64,000 bases of DNA from an uncultured Bacillota bacterium (lineage in GTDB: Bacteria > Bacillota > Clostridia > Christensenellales > UBA1242): contig URWY01000001.1 in NCBI GenBank assembly GCA_900551705.1, forward strand, positions 112,002 through 176,001. The letters are read 5' to 3'. The translations under genes were made by a program, and so were the position numbers. The notes beneath the pieces are model-generated. The model did no database searches. It saw only the letters and a program-made list of their open reading frames with translations, and had not been told where the DNA came from. Positions 34,746-44,293 of this stretch are shown here, piece after piece (the first letter of the stretch is position 1; every line of letters starts with the position of its first letter).

Positions 34746-34770
34746 ACATATATTTTTATTAATTTTAAAA

Positions 34771-34794
34771 AAAATATGCAAATTTGCATATTTT
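34771..34794 (-). terminator. Terminator of the acetyltransferase gene
   Basis: A perfect palindrome AAAATATGCAAA/TTTGCATATTTT immediately after the stop codon, extended by a T-run on the minus strand. Confidence 0.8.
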
Positions 34795-35923
34795 AATTAT
34801 TATTTAAGTTTTTTATGTAGCATCTTCTGCGTTTATGCCTTTCATGTTTAAAGTTTTTCCATTGATTTTGTATTCTTGAATTATCTTCTAAATTTAAGTT
34901 TGTTTCGCACCATTTAATGTCTAAGTCAATCATTGAATCAATAAAAAATTTCATTATAAGTGCATTTACGCCTTTTGCTCTATATTCTGGAAGAACCCCA
35001 GTGAGAGCAAGGTCTACGCCTTCTGGTTTTTTAATTGCTTTAAAAATTTTTAGTATTGCAGGGTGAATAATCTTTCCCTTTGTTTTTTGAATAACTTTTG
35101 TAATTGAAGGAATTGCAAAACCAAAAGCGACAACTTTATCGTTTTCATCAACTATTGTCATAAATAATTTTTGATTTAGAAACAATCTAAATTGTGAAAT
35201 GATTTGATTTCTAAGTTTGTCTGTGAAAGGGATTGTTCCGTAAAGTGGAGCGTAAACTTCGTCAACAACTGCAAAAATGCCGTCTTTGTATTTATTTATG
35301 TATTCAGTCATATTTTTTGCTGTGCCGTATCTCAAATTATATTTTTTCATAACGGCTTCTGCAATTCTGTTTACTCTTTCATTATGTGCTGCTGGTTTGT
35401 AAAGTTTATATTCAACATAATCAACTTCTTTCGCATAACCGCATTTTTCCATCAATTCTGGATAATATGGATAGTTGTATTGTTCTTCAAAAGTTGACAA
35501 TTTGTCAAAACCTTCAATAAGCATTGCTTCGCGGTCTAGGTCGTTAAAACCGAGTGGACCATGAACCAAATTCATACCTTTTTCGCGAGCGTAGTTTTCA
35601 ACTGCATAAAAAAGTGCTTTGGCGACTTTTTCATCATTAATGCAGTCAAATCTTGAAAATCTAACACGCTTTTCGCCAGTTTTATCGTTATATAATTTTT
35701 GAATAATGCCAGCAATTCTGCCAACTACTTTGCCATTTTCTTTAGCTAAAAAATATTTTGCTTCGCAATCTTCATAAGAAACATTTTTTTTAGGGTCAAA
35801 CATACTTAATTCGTCTGCTGTGATTGCTGGGCAAAAATATGGATTATTTTTATATAATTTATTAGGAAATTCAACAAATTCTTTTCTTTCTTTTTTTGTT
35901 TTTACTTCAATTATTTCAATCAT
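34793..35923 (-). CDS. GNAT-fold acetyltransferase-like protein
   Basis: 376 residues from ATG 35923 (AAAGGTGCATTT upstream). The N-terminal half has EFVEFPNKLYKNNPYFCPAI, AKYFLAKENGKVVGRIAGII and HGPLGFNDLDREAMLIEGFD; the C-terminal half has VVAFGFAIPSITKVIQKTKG, LALTGVLPEYRAKGVNALIM and ETNLNLEDNSRIQNQWKNF. The last two are the acetyl-CoA binding beta4/alpha3 and the C-terminal strand of a GNAT fold, in the 370-380-residue subgroup common in Clostridia and Bacteroidota. Substrate unknown. Single gene with its own terminator. Confidence 0.75.
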   Translation of the reverse strand: MIEIIEVKTKKERKEFVEFPNKLYKNNPYFCPAITADELSMFDPKKNVSYEDCEAKYFLAKENGKVVGRIAGIIQKLYNDKTGEKRVRFSRFDCINDEKVAKALFYAVENYAREKGMNLVHGPLGFNDLDREAMLIEGFDKLSTFEEQYNYPYYPELMEKCGYAKEVDYVEYKLYKPAAHNERVNRIAEAVMKKYNLRYGTAKNMTEYINKYKDGIFAVVDEVYAPLYGTIPFTDKLRNQIISQFRLFLNQKLFMTIVDENDKVVAFGFAIPSITKVIQKTKGKIIHPAILKIFKAIKKPEGVDLALTGVLPEYRAKGVNALIMKFFIDSMIDLDIKWCETNLNLEDNSRIQNQWKNFKHERHKRRRCYIKNLNNN

Positions 35924-35989
35924 AAATGCACCTTTTGTTAAAATTAGCAAACTGATTGTAACATATTAAAAGATTAAAATAAAGTGTTT

Positions 35990-36325
35990 TTACAAAAAAA
36001 GTTTTTCTCCAATAAAAACTTGTTTAACATCGTTTAGTGATTTGATTTCATTCACATTAATGTTATATAAATTTGCGATGCTGCTGAGAGTTTCGGTTGG
36101 TTGAACGATATGGCAATATTGAGATGATGGTGGAATTATTAACACATCACCAAAACTAACATTTTTGAGTTTGCCGTTTAAAAGATTAAATTCAGAAACA
36201 TCGAAGTTGAATTTTTTCGCAAAATTTTCTGAATCAAAAACGCCATTTTCAAGAGTGTATACCTCGTCACTTTTTTTAACTCGATAGAACCAAGGTTGAT
36301 AGTTGTTATATAAACTTATTTTCAT
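35990..36325 (-). CDS. LysM domain protein
   Basis: 111 residues from ATG 36325, which has GGAG seven bases upstream. The C-terminal ~45 residues, YCHIVQPTETLSSIANLYNI and NVNEIKSLNDVKQVFIGEKL, are a clear LysM. The N-terminal part (WFYRVKKSDEVYTLENGVFD, SEFNLLNGKLKNVSFGDVLI) looks like a second, diverged LysM. No signal peptide is visible, as in the spore-associated LysM proteins of Bacillota (SafA/SpoVID-like), but a spore role is inference. LysM binds N-acetylglucosamine polymers. Confidence 0.75.
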   Translation of the reverse strand: MKISLYNNYQPWFYRVKKSDEVYTLENGVFDSENFAKKFNFDVSEFNLLNGKLKNVSFGDVLIIPPSSQYCHIVQPTETLSSIANLYNINVNEIKSLNDVKQVFIGEKLFL

Positions 36326-36453
36326 AAAATTCTCCAATTAATAAAATATATATTCATCAAAATGCAAATTTTGAACTTAAAATAAAAAGTTTTTTGTTGA
36401 AATTTTGGTGATATTCAAATTTGCTTTCTAATATATTTAAACGAGAGGAAATT

Positions 36454-37980
36454 TTGAAATCACTTTTTAAAACGGTTGCATATATAACCATATTTTCAAT
36501 TATAACCCGCGCACTTGGGTTTATTTTTCGAATATATCTATCAAGAGCATTAGGAGCAGAAGCATTAGGTTTGTATCAGGTTTCTATTTCTGTTTTTATG
36601 GTTCTTTTAACAGTTGTAACTTCTGGAATGCCGGTTGTTATTTCAAAACTAACAGCAAAATATTATGCACAAAATGATAAAAAATCAGAAGGCAGTTTGA
36701 TGACAACTGCGCTTTTAATATCGCTTATTACATCAATAATTTTAATTGCTTTTGTGTTTATATTTAAAGGATTATTTTCCAAAATTTTCGCAGATGATAG
36801 ATGTTATACTATCTTGCTTGTTATGTTGCCTGCAATTTTATGCAGTGCTATTTACAATGTTTTTCGCGGTGCAATGTGGGGACATTCCAACTATTTTTGC
36901 TATTGCATAACAGAACTCTTTGAACAAGTTGCAAGGATTGCAATTTGCGTGTTTATGTTATCGTTTGGATTCACATCACTCAACCCATCAATAAGTGCTG
37001 GTTTGTCGTTGACGATTGCGGCTGTATTATCGGCGATTTTAGCAATGGTTTTGTATTTTGTTTATGGCGGAAGGTTGAACAAGCCAAATGATATTTATAA
37101 GGAAATTTTGAAGTCGTCAACTTCTATAACTGGTGTTAGAGTGGCATCAAGTTTGGTGCAACCAATTATTGCTCTTATCATTCCTGCTAGACTTATTTCC
37201 GCAGGTTACACTAGCGCACAAGCGATGAGTATTTTTGGAATTGCACTTGGAATGACAATGCCACTGTTATTTATTCCTGTCACGCTTGTTGGTTCGCTCT
37301 CAATGGTTCTAATTCCTGACATTTCAACTGCTATTGTAAAAAACGACACTGAACATGTTAATAACAGAATTTCATCATCAATTTTGTTCACGCTTATAAT
37401 TACATTCTTGATGATACCTTTGTATATTGGCGCAGGGGATAATATTGGTTTGTTTTTCTATGATAATTTGCAAAGCGGACAACTGCTTGCAGCTGCTGCC
37501 TGGACAATGCTTCCTTTTGCGCTTATTAACATAACTTCGTCGATTTTAAATGCTCTTGGGCTTGAAGTGAAATCGTTTGTAAACTATATTGTCGGTTCAA
37601 TATTCATGTTTATTTGCATAATTTTCTTGCCAAAATTAATTGGAATTAGAGCGCTTATTTTAGGAATGGGTTCATGCGTAACTGTTGCATCTCTTTTAAA
37701 TATTAGAATGATAAAAAAGAAAACAAATTTAAAACTAAATTTGTTTAAGCCTATTTTAAAATTGTCGATAATTTCATTGCCAACTGCTGCACTTACATAT
37801 TTTGTGACAAGTCTGCTTTCAAACTTTATGCCATTATTTTTCAATCTTGCCATTTCTTGCACACTCGGCGCAATAATGTTTGTTTTGCTTTGTATGGTGT
37901 TTAAAATCTTAAACATTCAAAGTATGTTTGTTGAAATAAAAACATATTTTAAATCTAAAAAGAAAAAGAAGGTTAGTTAA
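36454..37980 (+). CDS. SpoVB/MurJ-like polysaccharide flippase (MOP superfamily)
   Basis: 508 residues from TTG 36454, chosen because GAGAGG stands seven bases before it; the frame can be opened farther upstream at TTG 36421 but without a signal. About 14 membrane helices. IFSIITRALGFIFRIYLSRA and LGAEALGLYQVSISVFMVLL at the N-terminus and VFRGAMWGHSNYF are typical of the SpoVB/YtgP branch of lipid-linked oligosaccharide flippases. It could serve spore cortex or cell-wall synthesis. The last eight bases overlap the convergent dehydrogenase gene. Confidence 0.88.
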   Translation: MKSLFKTVAYITIFSIITRALGFIFRIYLSRALGAEALGLYQVSISVFMVLLTVVTSGMPVVISKLTAKYYAQNDKKSEGSLMTTALLISLITSIILIAFVFIFKGLFSKIFADDRCYTILLVMLPAILCSAIYNVFRGAMWGHSNYFCYCITELFEQVARIAICVFMLSFGFTSLNPSISAGLSLTIAAVLSAILAMVLYFVYGGRLNKPNDIYKEILKSSTSITGVRVASSLVQPIIALIIPARLISAGYTSAQAMSIFGIALGMTMPLLFIPVTLVGSLSMVLIPDISTAIVKNDTEHVNNRISSSILFTLIITFLMIPLYIGAGDNIGLFFYDNLQSGQLLAAAAWTMLPFALINITSSILNALGLEVKSFVNYIVGSIFMFICIIFLPKLIGIRALILGMGSCVTVASLLNIRMIKKKTNLKLNLFKPILKLSIISLPTAALTYFVTSLLSNFMPLFFNLAISCTLGAIMFVLLCMVFKILNIQSMFVEIKTYFKSKKKKKVS

Positions 37981-38713
37981 TCCAACCTCCATCTATTGTC
38001 AAACATTGACCTGTTATGAATGATGCGTCTTCTGACGATAAAAAGTAAATTGCATTTGCAACATCGCTTGGATATCCAATTCTGCCAAGCGGAGTTTCAT
38101 CTATTATCTGCTGTTTTTCTTCTTCGGAAAGTTCGCTGTTCATATCGGTATCAATCAAACCAGGACAAACGCAGTTGACATTGATATTTGATGGGCCAAG
38201 TTCTTTTGCGAGTGATTTCATAAGCCCAATTTGACCTGCTTTACTTGCGCAATACAAACTCTCGCAAGATGAGCCGTTCAAACCCCAAATTGAAGAAACA
38301 AACACAATTTTTCCGCTTTTTTGGTCAATCATTGATGGCAAAAATAGTTTAATTGTGTTAAAAATGCCTTTTAAATTGGTGTTTAACATTTCGTCATAAT
38401 CATTTTCAGTTAAGTCGATAAAAGGAGCAATTTTGCTTGTTCCAGCATTTGCAATTATGACATCAATTTTGCCAAAAGTTGACAAAACAGAATTAGCAAC
38501 AGTTTGCATTTGACTGAAAGAAGCGACATCTGCTTTAAATGATTGAACGATTGAACTTGGATATTTTTTGTTGAGTTCGATAATTAAATTTTTTGCTTTT
38601 TCTTCCGATTTTAGATAGGTGAAAGCAATATTGAAGCCTTTTGATGCAAAAAGTTCAACTGTTTTTTTGCCTATTCCGCGAGTTCCGCCAGTGATAAATA
38701 CATTTTTATTCAT
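37973..38713 (-). CDS. Short-chain dehydrogenase, 3-oxoacyl-ACP reductase (FabG)-like
   Basis: 246 residues with TGGTRGIG (NAD(P) binding), ANAG, the catalytic Ser in VFVSSIWG, and Tyr-x3-Lys in YCASKAG, ending GQCLTIDGGWIN. Length and the final DGG motif fit FabG. It stands alone, without other fatty-acid genes, so it may serve another oxidoreduction. It starts at an ATG six bases after an extended -10 box and has no ribosome binding site. Confidence 0.85.
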   Translation of the reverse strand: MNKNVFITGGTRGIGKKTVELFASKGFNIAFTYLKSEEKAKNLIIELNKKYPSSIVQSFKADVASFSQMQTVANSVLSTFGKIDVIIANAGTSKIAPFIDLTENDYDEMLNTNLKGIFNTIKLFLPSMIDQKSGKIVFVSSIWGLNGSSCESLYCASKAGQIGLMKSLAKELGPSNINVNCVCPGLIDTDMNSELSEEEKQQIIDETPLGRIGYPSDVANAIYFLSSEDASFITGQCLTIDGGWIN

Positions 38714-38719
38714 AAATTT

Positions 38720-38748
38720 ATTATATCATCACTCATGGAAAATCAAAA
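38720..38748 (-). promoter_or_regulatory. Leaderless promoter of the FabG-like gene
   Basis: On the minus strand TGATATAAT ends six bases before the ATG at 38713. A weak -35 (TTTTGA or TTGATT) lies 15-17 bases upstream. Confidence 0.7.
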
Positions 38749-38776
38749 ATAATTTATCAAATCTTGCTTAAATAGT

Positions 38777-38804
38777 TTGAAAAAATCTTTTTTAATTATA
38801 AACT
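38777..38804 (+). promoter_or_regulatory. Leaderless promoter of the pseudouridine synthase gene
   Basis: TTGAAA, 16 bases, TAAACT ending six bases before the ATG at 38811. The -10 is weaker than the others of this set. Confidence 0.6.
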
Positions 38805-38810
38805 ATTTGT

Positions 38811-39674
38811 ATGAAAAAGATTGAAATAATAGCAAGTGAAAAAGATAAAGTTTTAAATTTAGTTTCAAAAAATATTTCTGAAATCAGTTTTGCCTATGCG
38901 AATAAACTTTTGAGGCAAAAGGATATTAGGGTGGACAATAAAAAAGTTGGCGACAATGTTATGGTGCAGCCAGACAGCATTATAACTGTTTTTGTGCCAG
39001 ACGATGTTATGGCTAAACAAGAAATCGCTTTTGATATAGTTTATTCAGACGATAAGTTACTTATAGTTTTTAAACCAAAGGGCATTGAAGTGACAGGTGA
39101 AGGAATAAATCTTTCCAATCTTGTTTGCAAAAAACTTGAAAATAAAAATATTTTTGCGCTTAATAGGCTAGACCGCAACACCGAAGGGCTTGTTTTGTTT
39201 GCTGTTGGTAAAGACAATTATAACAATATCAAAAAAAGCATGAACAAAGGTGAAATCACAAAAGTGTATATGGCGGAAGTTGTTGGAGTTCCAAAATGGG
39301 ACGAATTAACAGCGGTTAATTATTTGCAAAAAGATGAAGAAAAAAGCGAAGTTAAAATTTTTGACAAACCAGTTAAAAATTCCGTTAAAATTGAAAGTCA
39401 CTTTATGGTGGTAAGCAGAACCAGCGGCGGAACAAGCATTCTTGCTATTGAAATCAAAAACGGCAAAACTCATCAAATAAGGGCTCAACTTGCGCATTTA
39501 GGTTTTGCTATCGTTGGAGATGGTAAATATGGCAAAAATGCAGATAATAAAAAATTTAAGTCAAAAACTCAAAAATTAACTGCAATTAGGCTTAAATTTG
39601 CATTTAAAGATGCAAGTTTAAGATATTTGAATGATAAAGACATAGAAGTAAAGCCAACTTGGCTGAAAGTGTAG
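38811..39674 (+). CDS. RluA-family rRNA pseudouridine synthase
   Basis: 287 residues. An N-terminal S4 RNA-binding domain (ISFAYANKLLRQKDIRVDNK and KVGDNVMVQPDSIITVFVP) is followed by the synthase domain: YSDDKLLIVFKPKGIEV, the catalytic region LNRLDRNTEGLVLFAV with the catalytic Asp, and KTHQIRAQLAHLGFAIVGDG. The usual HRLD is NRLD here; the Asp is kept. It is one of the RluC/RluD-like enzymes that modify 23S rRNA; the position modified cannot be told. The next gene starts seven bases after its stop, so they are an operon. Confidence 0.9.
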   Translation: MKKIEIIASEKDKVLNLVSKNISEISFAYANKLLRQKDIRVDNKKVGDNVMVQPDSIITVFVPDDVMAKQEIAFDIVYSDDKLLIVFKPKGIEVTGEGINLSNLVCKKLENKNIFALNRLDRNTEGLVLFAVGKDNYNNIKKSMNKGEITKVYMAEVVGVPKWDELTAVNYLQKDEEKSEVKIFDKPVKNSVKIESHFMVVSRTSGGTSILAIEIKNGKTHQIRAQLAHLGFAIVGDGKYGKNADNKKFKSKTQKLTAIRLKFAFKDASLRYLNDKDIEVKPTWLKV

Positions 39675-39681
39675 GTATGAA

Positions 39682-40461
39682 ATGAATAGAGTTGTTGTTA
39701 TCACAGGAGTGTCGTCAGGAATTGGTTTGCAACTTGCAAAAAAGTTTATTGAAAGTGGCGACAAAGTGTATGGGCTATCGCGTCATGAATTTGAACTTGA
39801 AGGTTTAAATCATATTGTTTGTGATGTTTCTTTTAGCGATGAGTGTGAAAATGCTATAGAAAAAATTGTTGAACTGGAAGGTAAAATTGACTTGCTTATA
39901 AATAATGCAGGAATGGGAATTGCAGGTTCTGTTGAAAATACAAGCGAAGCAGATGCAAGACGAATTTTTGATGTCAATTTTTTTGGCACTTTTTATATGT
40001 GCAAGCATGCACTTAAATATCTCAGAGAAAGCAAAGGAAGAATTGTTAATATAAGTTCTGTCGCGTCAAAATTGTCGATACCTTATCAAGCGTTTTATTC
40101 GGCATCAAAAGCGAGTATAGATGCAATTTCTGCTGGAATAAGAGCGGAAGCAAAACAATTTGGCGTTAAAGTGATAACAATTTTGCCTGGCGACACAAAA
40201 ACTGGTTTCACAGCAGCAAGAGTAAAACATGACGATGGCGTTTATGATAAAAACTTTAAAAAATCCATTGGAAGAATGGAAAAAGACGAGCAAAACGGCA
40301 TGTCAAGTGAATATGTTGCAAAAGTAATTTTTAAAGCGGCAAATAAAAAGCACCCACCAATTTATAAAATTGTTGGAGTGCAATATAAAATATTTTTATG
40401 TCTTGCAAAAATTTTGCCTGCAAGATTTGTTGAATGGGTTATCTCTAAATTATATTCTTAA
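39682..40461 (+). CDS. Short-chain dehydrogenase/reductase
   Basis: 259 residues: GVSSGIG cofactor loop, NNAGMG, catalytic Ser in IVNISSVAS, YSASKAS with Tyr and Lys, and the LPGDTKTGFT segment. The C-terminal extension (IYKIVGVQYKIFLCLAKILP, then ARFVEWVISKLY) is hydrophobic and resembles the membrane-associating tail of the DltE/YqjQ-type ketoreductases. It is second in an operon with the pseudouridine synthase; its stop overlaps the convergent minE stop by four bases. Substrate unknown. Confidence 0.82.
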   Translation: MNRVVVITGVSSGIGLQLAKKFIESGDKVYGLSRHEFELEGLNHIVCDVSFSDECENAIEKIVELEGKIDLLINNAGMGIAGSVENTSEADARRIFDVNFFGTFYMCKHALKYLRESKGRIVNISSVASKLSIPYQAFYSASKASIDAISAGIRAEAKQFGVKVITILPGDTKTGFTAARVKHDDGVYDKNFKKSIGRMEKDEQNGMSSEYVAKVIFKAANKKHPPIYKIVGVQYKIFLCLAKILPARFVEWVISKLYS

Positions 40462-40697
40462 TCTATCACTGTTCCAAAATCTTTAACACGGACGGCGGTG
40501 GCACTGATTTTGAAAGTAAGTCTGCCGCGTTCTTGTTCCATTTTAATGTCAACTTCGTCATCAAGTTCCAAATAACTTTCAAGAAGTGATGTTATTTCGC
40601 TTTTCAAAATTGCCAGAGTCCTTGCAGGGCTCTGATTTTTATCACGAACTAAAACATTTATCAATCTATTTGTGCCAATTTCGGCTATTGTTGCCAT
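40458..40697 (-). CDS. minE: Cell division topological specificity factor MinE
   Basis: 79 residues: the N-terminal anti-MinCD part (LVRDKNQSPARTLAILKSEI) and the C-terminal dimerisation domain (DEVDIKMEQERGRLTFKISA). MinE stimulates MinD ATPase at the membrane and drives pole-to-pole movement of MinCD. It follows minD by 15 bases with AAAGGAG before the ATG. No minC is in the window. Confidence 0.93.
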   Translation of the reverse strand: MATIAEIGTNRLINVLVRDKNQSPARTLAILKSEITSLLESYLELDDEVDIKMEQERGRLTFKISATAVRVKDFGTVID

Positions 40698-40712
40698 AAA
40701 AAACTCCTTTTT

Positions 40713-41504
40713 TTAAACTTTTCGCTTCAAATTGCGTCTTAAATTACCAAAAAAACCGCGATATTTCATGGTGTAGTCGTATATTTTTTTTGTGCCTTCA
40801 TGCAAATTTTCTGCAAGAAGTGCAAATGCTCTACCACTTTGACTTGAAAGAGCGAGCCCGCCCACTGTTGACAATGCTGAGATGTCGTCATCTTCTGGAA
40901 TGACGCCAAGAAGTGAAGTTTTTAAAACTTTGACAATTTCTTCAACTTCTAACATTTCGCCGTTCAAGACTAAATCTCCGCGAATACGATTTACAACAAT
41001 GCTTTTATGTATCAAATCATAACCAGACAAAATTGAAAGCACTTTGTCGGCATCTCTCACACTTGAAATGTGTGGTGTAACAACAACAATCGCTTCGTTT
41101 GCACAATAAACCGCACGATGAAAGCCCGCTTCAACGCCAGCAGGGCAGTCAATTAGAATGTAATCAAAACTTGCGTCTAAATCTTCAATAACCTTTTTGA
41201 TTTTTTCGCCGTTGACATTGCTATATGAATATGAGTGAGATGATGGCATAACATACAGCGAAGAAATTCTGTTATCTTGAACCAGCGCTTGCTTTGCTCG
41301 GCATCTGCCTTCAATTGCATCAACAATATCAAACATGACGCGTTTTTCAATGCCCATAACAACATCAAGATTGTTAAGGCCAATATCAACATCCATCAAA
41401 CAAACTCTAAATCCGAGCATGGCGAGTGTTGCGCCGAGATTAGCACAAATTGTTGTTTTTCCAACTCCGCCTTTGCCACTTGTTAATACAATTTTTCTTG
41501 CCAT
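40713..41504 (-). CDS. minD: Septum site-determining protein MinD
   Basis: 263 residues from ATG 41504 (AAGGGAAAAAT upstream). Deviant Walker A SGKGGVGKTTICANLG with the signature lysine, MDVDIGLNNLDVVMG, DCPAGVEAGFHRAV and the C-terminal amphipathic membrane helix GFFGNLRRNLKRKV. Dimerises on ATP and binds the membrane to place the division site together with MinE, the next gene. Confidence 0.95.
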   Translation of the reverse strand: MARKIVLTSGKGGVGKTTICANLGATLAMLGFRVCLMDVDIGLNNLDVVMGIEKRVMFDIVDAIEGRCRAKQALVQDNRISSLYVMPSSHSYSYSNVNGEKIKKVIEDLDASFDYILIDCPAGVEAGFHRAVYCANEAIVVVTPHISSVRDADKVLSILSGYDLIHKSIVVNRIRGDLVLNGEMLEVEEIVKVLKTSLLGVIPEDDDISALSTVGGLALSSQSGRAFALLAENLHEGTKKIYDYTMKYRGFFGNLRRNLKRKV

Positions 41505-41624
41505 ATTTTTCCCTTGACTTAAATTATAAGGCACTTGGCTTGCTTATCAAATGCGGAATTTGTTTAATTTTTGTGTTTTTTAGTAAACTGATGCGAAAAA
41601 TAACGCTATTTTATTTAAAATTTT

Positions 41625-41652
41625 TTGATTACACGCAAATGTGTGTTATTAT
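41625..41652 (+). promoter_or_regulatory. Leaderless promoter of rnr
   Basis: TTGATT, 16 bases, extended -10 TGTTATTAT ending six bases before the ATG at 41659. Confidence 0.75.
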
Positions 41653-41658
41653 ATTTGC

Positions 41659-43818
41659 ATGAGATTAAAAGATAAGGTTTTAAAATATTTTAATAAAGGT
41701 CAAATACATTTCAAAAGTTTTGGAGCGCTAATAGCATCAATGGCGGATAGGCTTGACGAAGATGTTAAAGATGTTTCAAGTTGTATAAATAGATTGATTG
41801 CAGATGGCGTGATTTGTGAAAGCGGTAAGCGTTCGCTTACTTTATCTGAAAATCTTGGAATGTTTGTGGGTGAAATTTGCGGCAATGCAAAGGGTTATGC
41901 TTTTGTTAAGCCTTATGACAATAATAAGGAAGATTGTTTTATTGCTGCAAAAGACCTTCACGGTGCGCTTGATAACGATAAAGTTTTGTATAAAGTTTTG
42001 GGTGACCACGCGGAAGTGGTCAAAATTTTAAAACGCACAAACACATCTATTGTTGGAACAATTTGCGATGAAAAATCAATAAAAGATAGGCATAAAAAAT
42101 CAAAAAGCAAGGGGAAATTTGTTATTGCAGATAACGATAAATTCTCAAAACCAATTTTTATTCCAGAAAGAGAATTGCATACAGCAACGGTTGGAGATAA
42201 AGTTGTTGTTGACATAACTTATCAACCAGAAAACAACAGCAAAGTTCCAAGCGGCAGGGTTATGTCTGTTTTAAATGGTAACGATGTTGAAAATGCGATT
42301 GAAAGCGTGCTTGTTGAAAAAAATATTCCAAAATCTTTTTCAAAAGAAACAATAGACGAAGCGGAAGGCTTGAAAATTGATTGGGAAAAAGAAAAAAGTA
42401 AAAGAGTTGACCTAACAAACAAAGTTATTTTCACTATTGATGGTGCTGATGCAAAAGATTTAGACGATGCTATATCTATAGAAAAAACTAATGATGGTTA
42501 TGAACTTGGCGTTCATATTGCCGATGTTGGTAATTTTGTTGTGCGAGATAGTGCACTTGATGAAGAAGCATTTTATCGTGCAACAAGTGTTTATTTCCCA
42601 AATAAAGTGTATCCAATGTTGCCGAAAAGGTTGTCGAACGACCTTTGTTCGCTTAATGCCAACGAACCGAAACTTGCTTTGTCTGTTGTTATGACGCTTG
42701 ACAACAATGGAAATGTTAAAAAATATAGAATATTTGAAAGCATAATCAAAAGCACTCAAAGATTGACATATGGCCAAGCATACGCTTGTTTGAATGGCGA
42801 AAAAGATAGTGGCGTAAAATCAGAAGTTGCTGAAGCACTTTTTGTGATGATTAAACTCTCTGAGATTTTGTCAGATAAACGCACTAATGCTGGCGCGTTA
42901 GATTTTGATATTGCCGAATGTGAATTTGAGTTTGATGAAAACGGCAATGTTGTTGATGTAAAAAGACGCGAAAGGAATAAATCGCACAAACTTATTGAAA
43001 ATTTCATGGTGCTTTGCAATGAAACAGTTGCAAGGTGTTTTGCAACGCTTGAAATGCCATTCGTTTACCGCGTGCATGAAAGTCCAATCAAAACAAAGTT
43101 TGACGAAGTTGTTGGAATCATCAACGGTCTTGGTGCAAAATTGAAATTTGAAAAGAAAATCACGCCAATTTATGTCCAAAACATATTAAAAAGTTTAGAA
43201 AAAGAAGAATATTATGATATCGCAAGCAAATTGATATTGCGCGCACTTGAAAAAGCGGTTTATTTGCCTGATTGTGATGGACATTTTGGTTTGGCTCTTG
43301 AATACTATTGCCATTTCACTTCGCCAATCAGAAGGTATCCAGACTTGACAATTCACAGAATTATAAAGTCAATTTTGAAATATAATGATGATTTTATTAT
43401 AAAAAGTGAGCAATTAAACATTTTAAAAGGCAAAATAAAATCGCTCAATCAATATGAACTTGAAGAATTTGTTTATGATGCGTCAATGCGTTCAAGCGAA
43501 CGAGAAAGAAATGCTGATGAAGCAGAGCGCGAAGTTGATGATATATATAGAGCAAAAATTATGAGCACTCATATTGGCGAAGTGTTTGATGCACGCGTTA
43601 GTGGAGTTGCAAACTTTGGTGTTTTTGTTGAACTTGAAAACACAGCCGAAGGTTTGATAAAACTTGAACTTTTGCCAGAAGATGATTATAATTATGACGC
43701 CAAAAAGTTGTGCTTGATGGGCAAACATCATAAGTATAAAATTGGTGACAGCATAAAAGTAAAAATTTTAGCGGCAAGTCCAACACTTAGAAGAATAGAT
43801 TTTGCGCCTGCCGACTAA
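41659..43818 (+). CDS. rnr: Ribonuclease R
   Basis: A 3'-5' exoribonuclease of 719 residues. Order: N-terminal winged helix and cold-shock domains (GNAKGYAFVKPYDNNKEDCF), the RNB catalytic domain (IFTIDGADAKDLDDAISIEK with the metal-binding Asp cluster, GVHIADVGNFV, YPMLPKRLSNDLCSLN, HFTSPIRRYPDLTIHRI) and an S1 domain (FDARVSGVANFGVFVELENT). The start is at 41659, directly downstream of an extended -10 and without a ribosome binding site. smpB follows 13 bases later and ssrA after that. RNase R degrades mRNAs released by trans-translation, so the cluster is functionally coherent. Confidence 0.96.
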   Translation: MRLKDKVLKYFNKGQIHFKSFGALIASMADRLDEDVKDVSSCINRLIADGVICESGKRSLTLSENLGMFVGEICGNAKGYAFVKPYDNNKEDCFIAAKDLHGALDNDKVLYKVLGDHAEVVKILKRTNTSIVGTICDEKSIKDRHKKSKSKGKFVIADNDKFSKPIFIPERELHTATVGDKVVVDITYQPENNSKVPSGRVMSVLNGNDVENAIESVLVEKNIPKSFSKETIDEAEGLKIDWEKEKSKRVDLTNKVIFTIDGADAKDLDDAISIEKTNDGYELGVHIADVGNFVVRDSALDEEAFYRATSVYFPNKVYPMLPKRLSNDLCSLNANEPKLALSVVMTLDNNGNVKKYRIFESIIKSTQRLTYGQAYACLNGEKDSGVKSEVAEALFVMIKLSEILSDKRTNAGALDFDIAECEFEFDENGNVVDVKRRERNKSHKLIENFMVLCNETVARCFATLEMPFVYRVHESPIKTKFDEVVGIINGLGAKLKFEKKITPIYVQNILKSLEKEEYYDIASKLILRALEKAVYLPDCDGHFGLALEYYCHFTSPIRRYPDLTIHRIIKSILKYNDDFIIKSEQLNILKGKIKSLNQYELEEFVYDASMRSSERERNADEAEREVDDIYRAKIMSTHIGEVFDARVSGVANFGVFVELENTAEGLIKLELLPEDDYNYDAKKLCLMGKHHKYKIGDSIKVKILAASPTLRRIDFAPAD

Positions 43819-43831
43819 TAAAAGGAAAGAA

Positions 43832-44281
43832 ATGATAAAAGAAATAGCAAGAAATAAAAAGGCTCAATTTGAATACTTCATACTTGAAAAGTATGAGGCT
43901 GGTATTGTTTTAGAAGGCTCAGAAGTTAAGTCCGTCCGAAATGGAGGGATTAGTCTTGCTGAAAGTTATGTTAAGTTTATTGGCGGAGAATTATTTTTAA
44001 TTAATGCATATATTAAGCCATATGAAAATACATCTAATTTTGCGCCAAATGCACGAAAAAATCGCAAATTATTGCTAAATAAGCGAGAAATTTCACAAAT
44101 TTTAACAAAATTTTCAGAAAAGGGGTTGACAATTATTCCGCTTCGTGTATACTTAAAAGGCAACTTGATTAAAGTTGAAATTGGTATGTGTAAGGGTAAA
44201 AAACTTTACGACAAGCGAGCCTCTCTTAAAGAGAAGTCAACCAAACTTGAAATTGACCGCGCAAGCAAAAATTTTAAGTAA
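43832..44281 (+). CDS. smpB: SsrA-binding protein SmpB
   Basis: 149 residues from ATG 43832 with AAAGGAAAGAA upstream. IARNKKAQFEYFILEKYEAG, GIVLEGSEVKSVRNGGISLA, YENTSNFAPNARKNRKLLLN, LRVYLKGNLIKVEIGMCKGK and the basic tail KLYDKRASLKEK are all characteristic. SmpB brings tmRNA to stalled ribosomes. It is flanked by rnr and by ssrA, its RNA partner, 12 bases downstream. Confidence 0.97.
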   Translation: MIKEIARNKKAQFEYFILEKYEAGIVLEGSEVKSVRNGGISLAESYVKFIGGELFLINAYIKPYENTSNFAPNARKNRKLLLNKREISQILTKFSEKGLTIIPLRVYLKGNLIKVEIGMCKGKKLYDKRASLKEKSTKLEIDRASKNFK

Positions 44282-44293
44282 AAACTTAACTTT

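Noticed and set aside
35204..35497. Hydrophobic frame antisense to the acetyltransferase gene, and similar antisense frames in minD, rnr and the giant genes
   Set aside because: They are antisense or out-of-frame shadows of well-supported genes, without ribosome binding sites.
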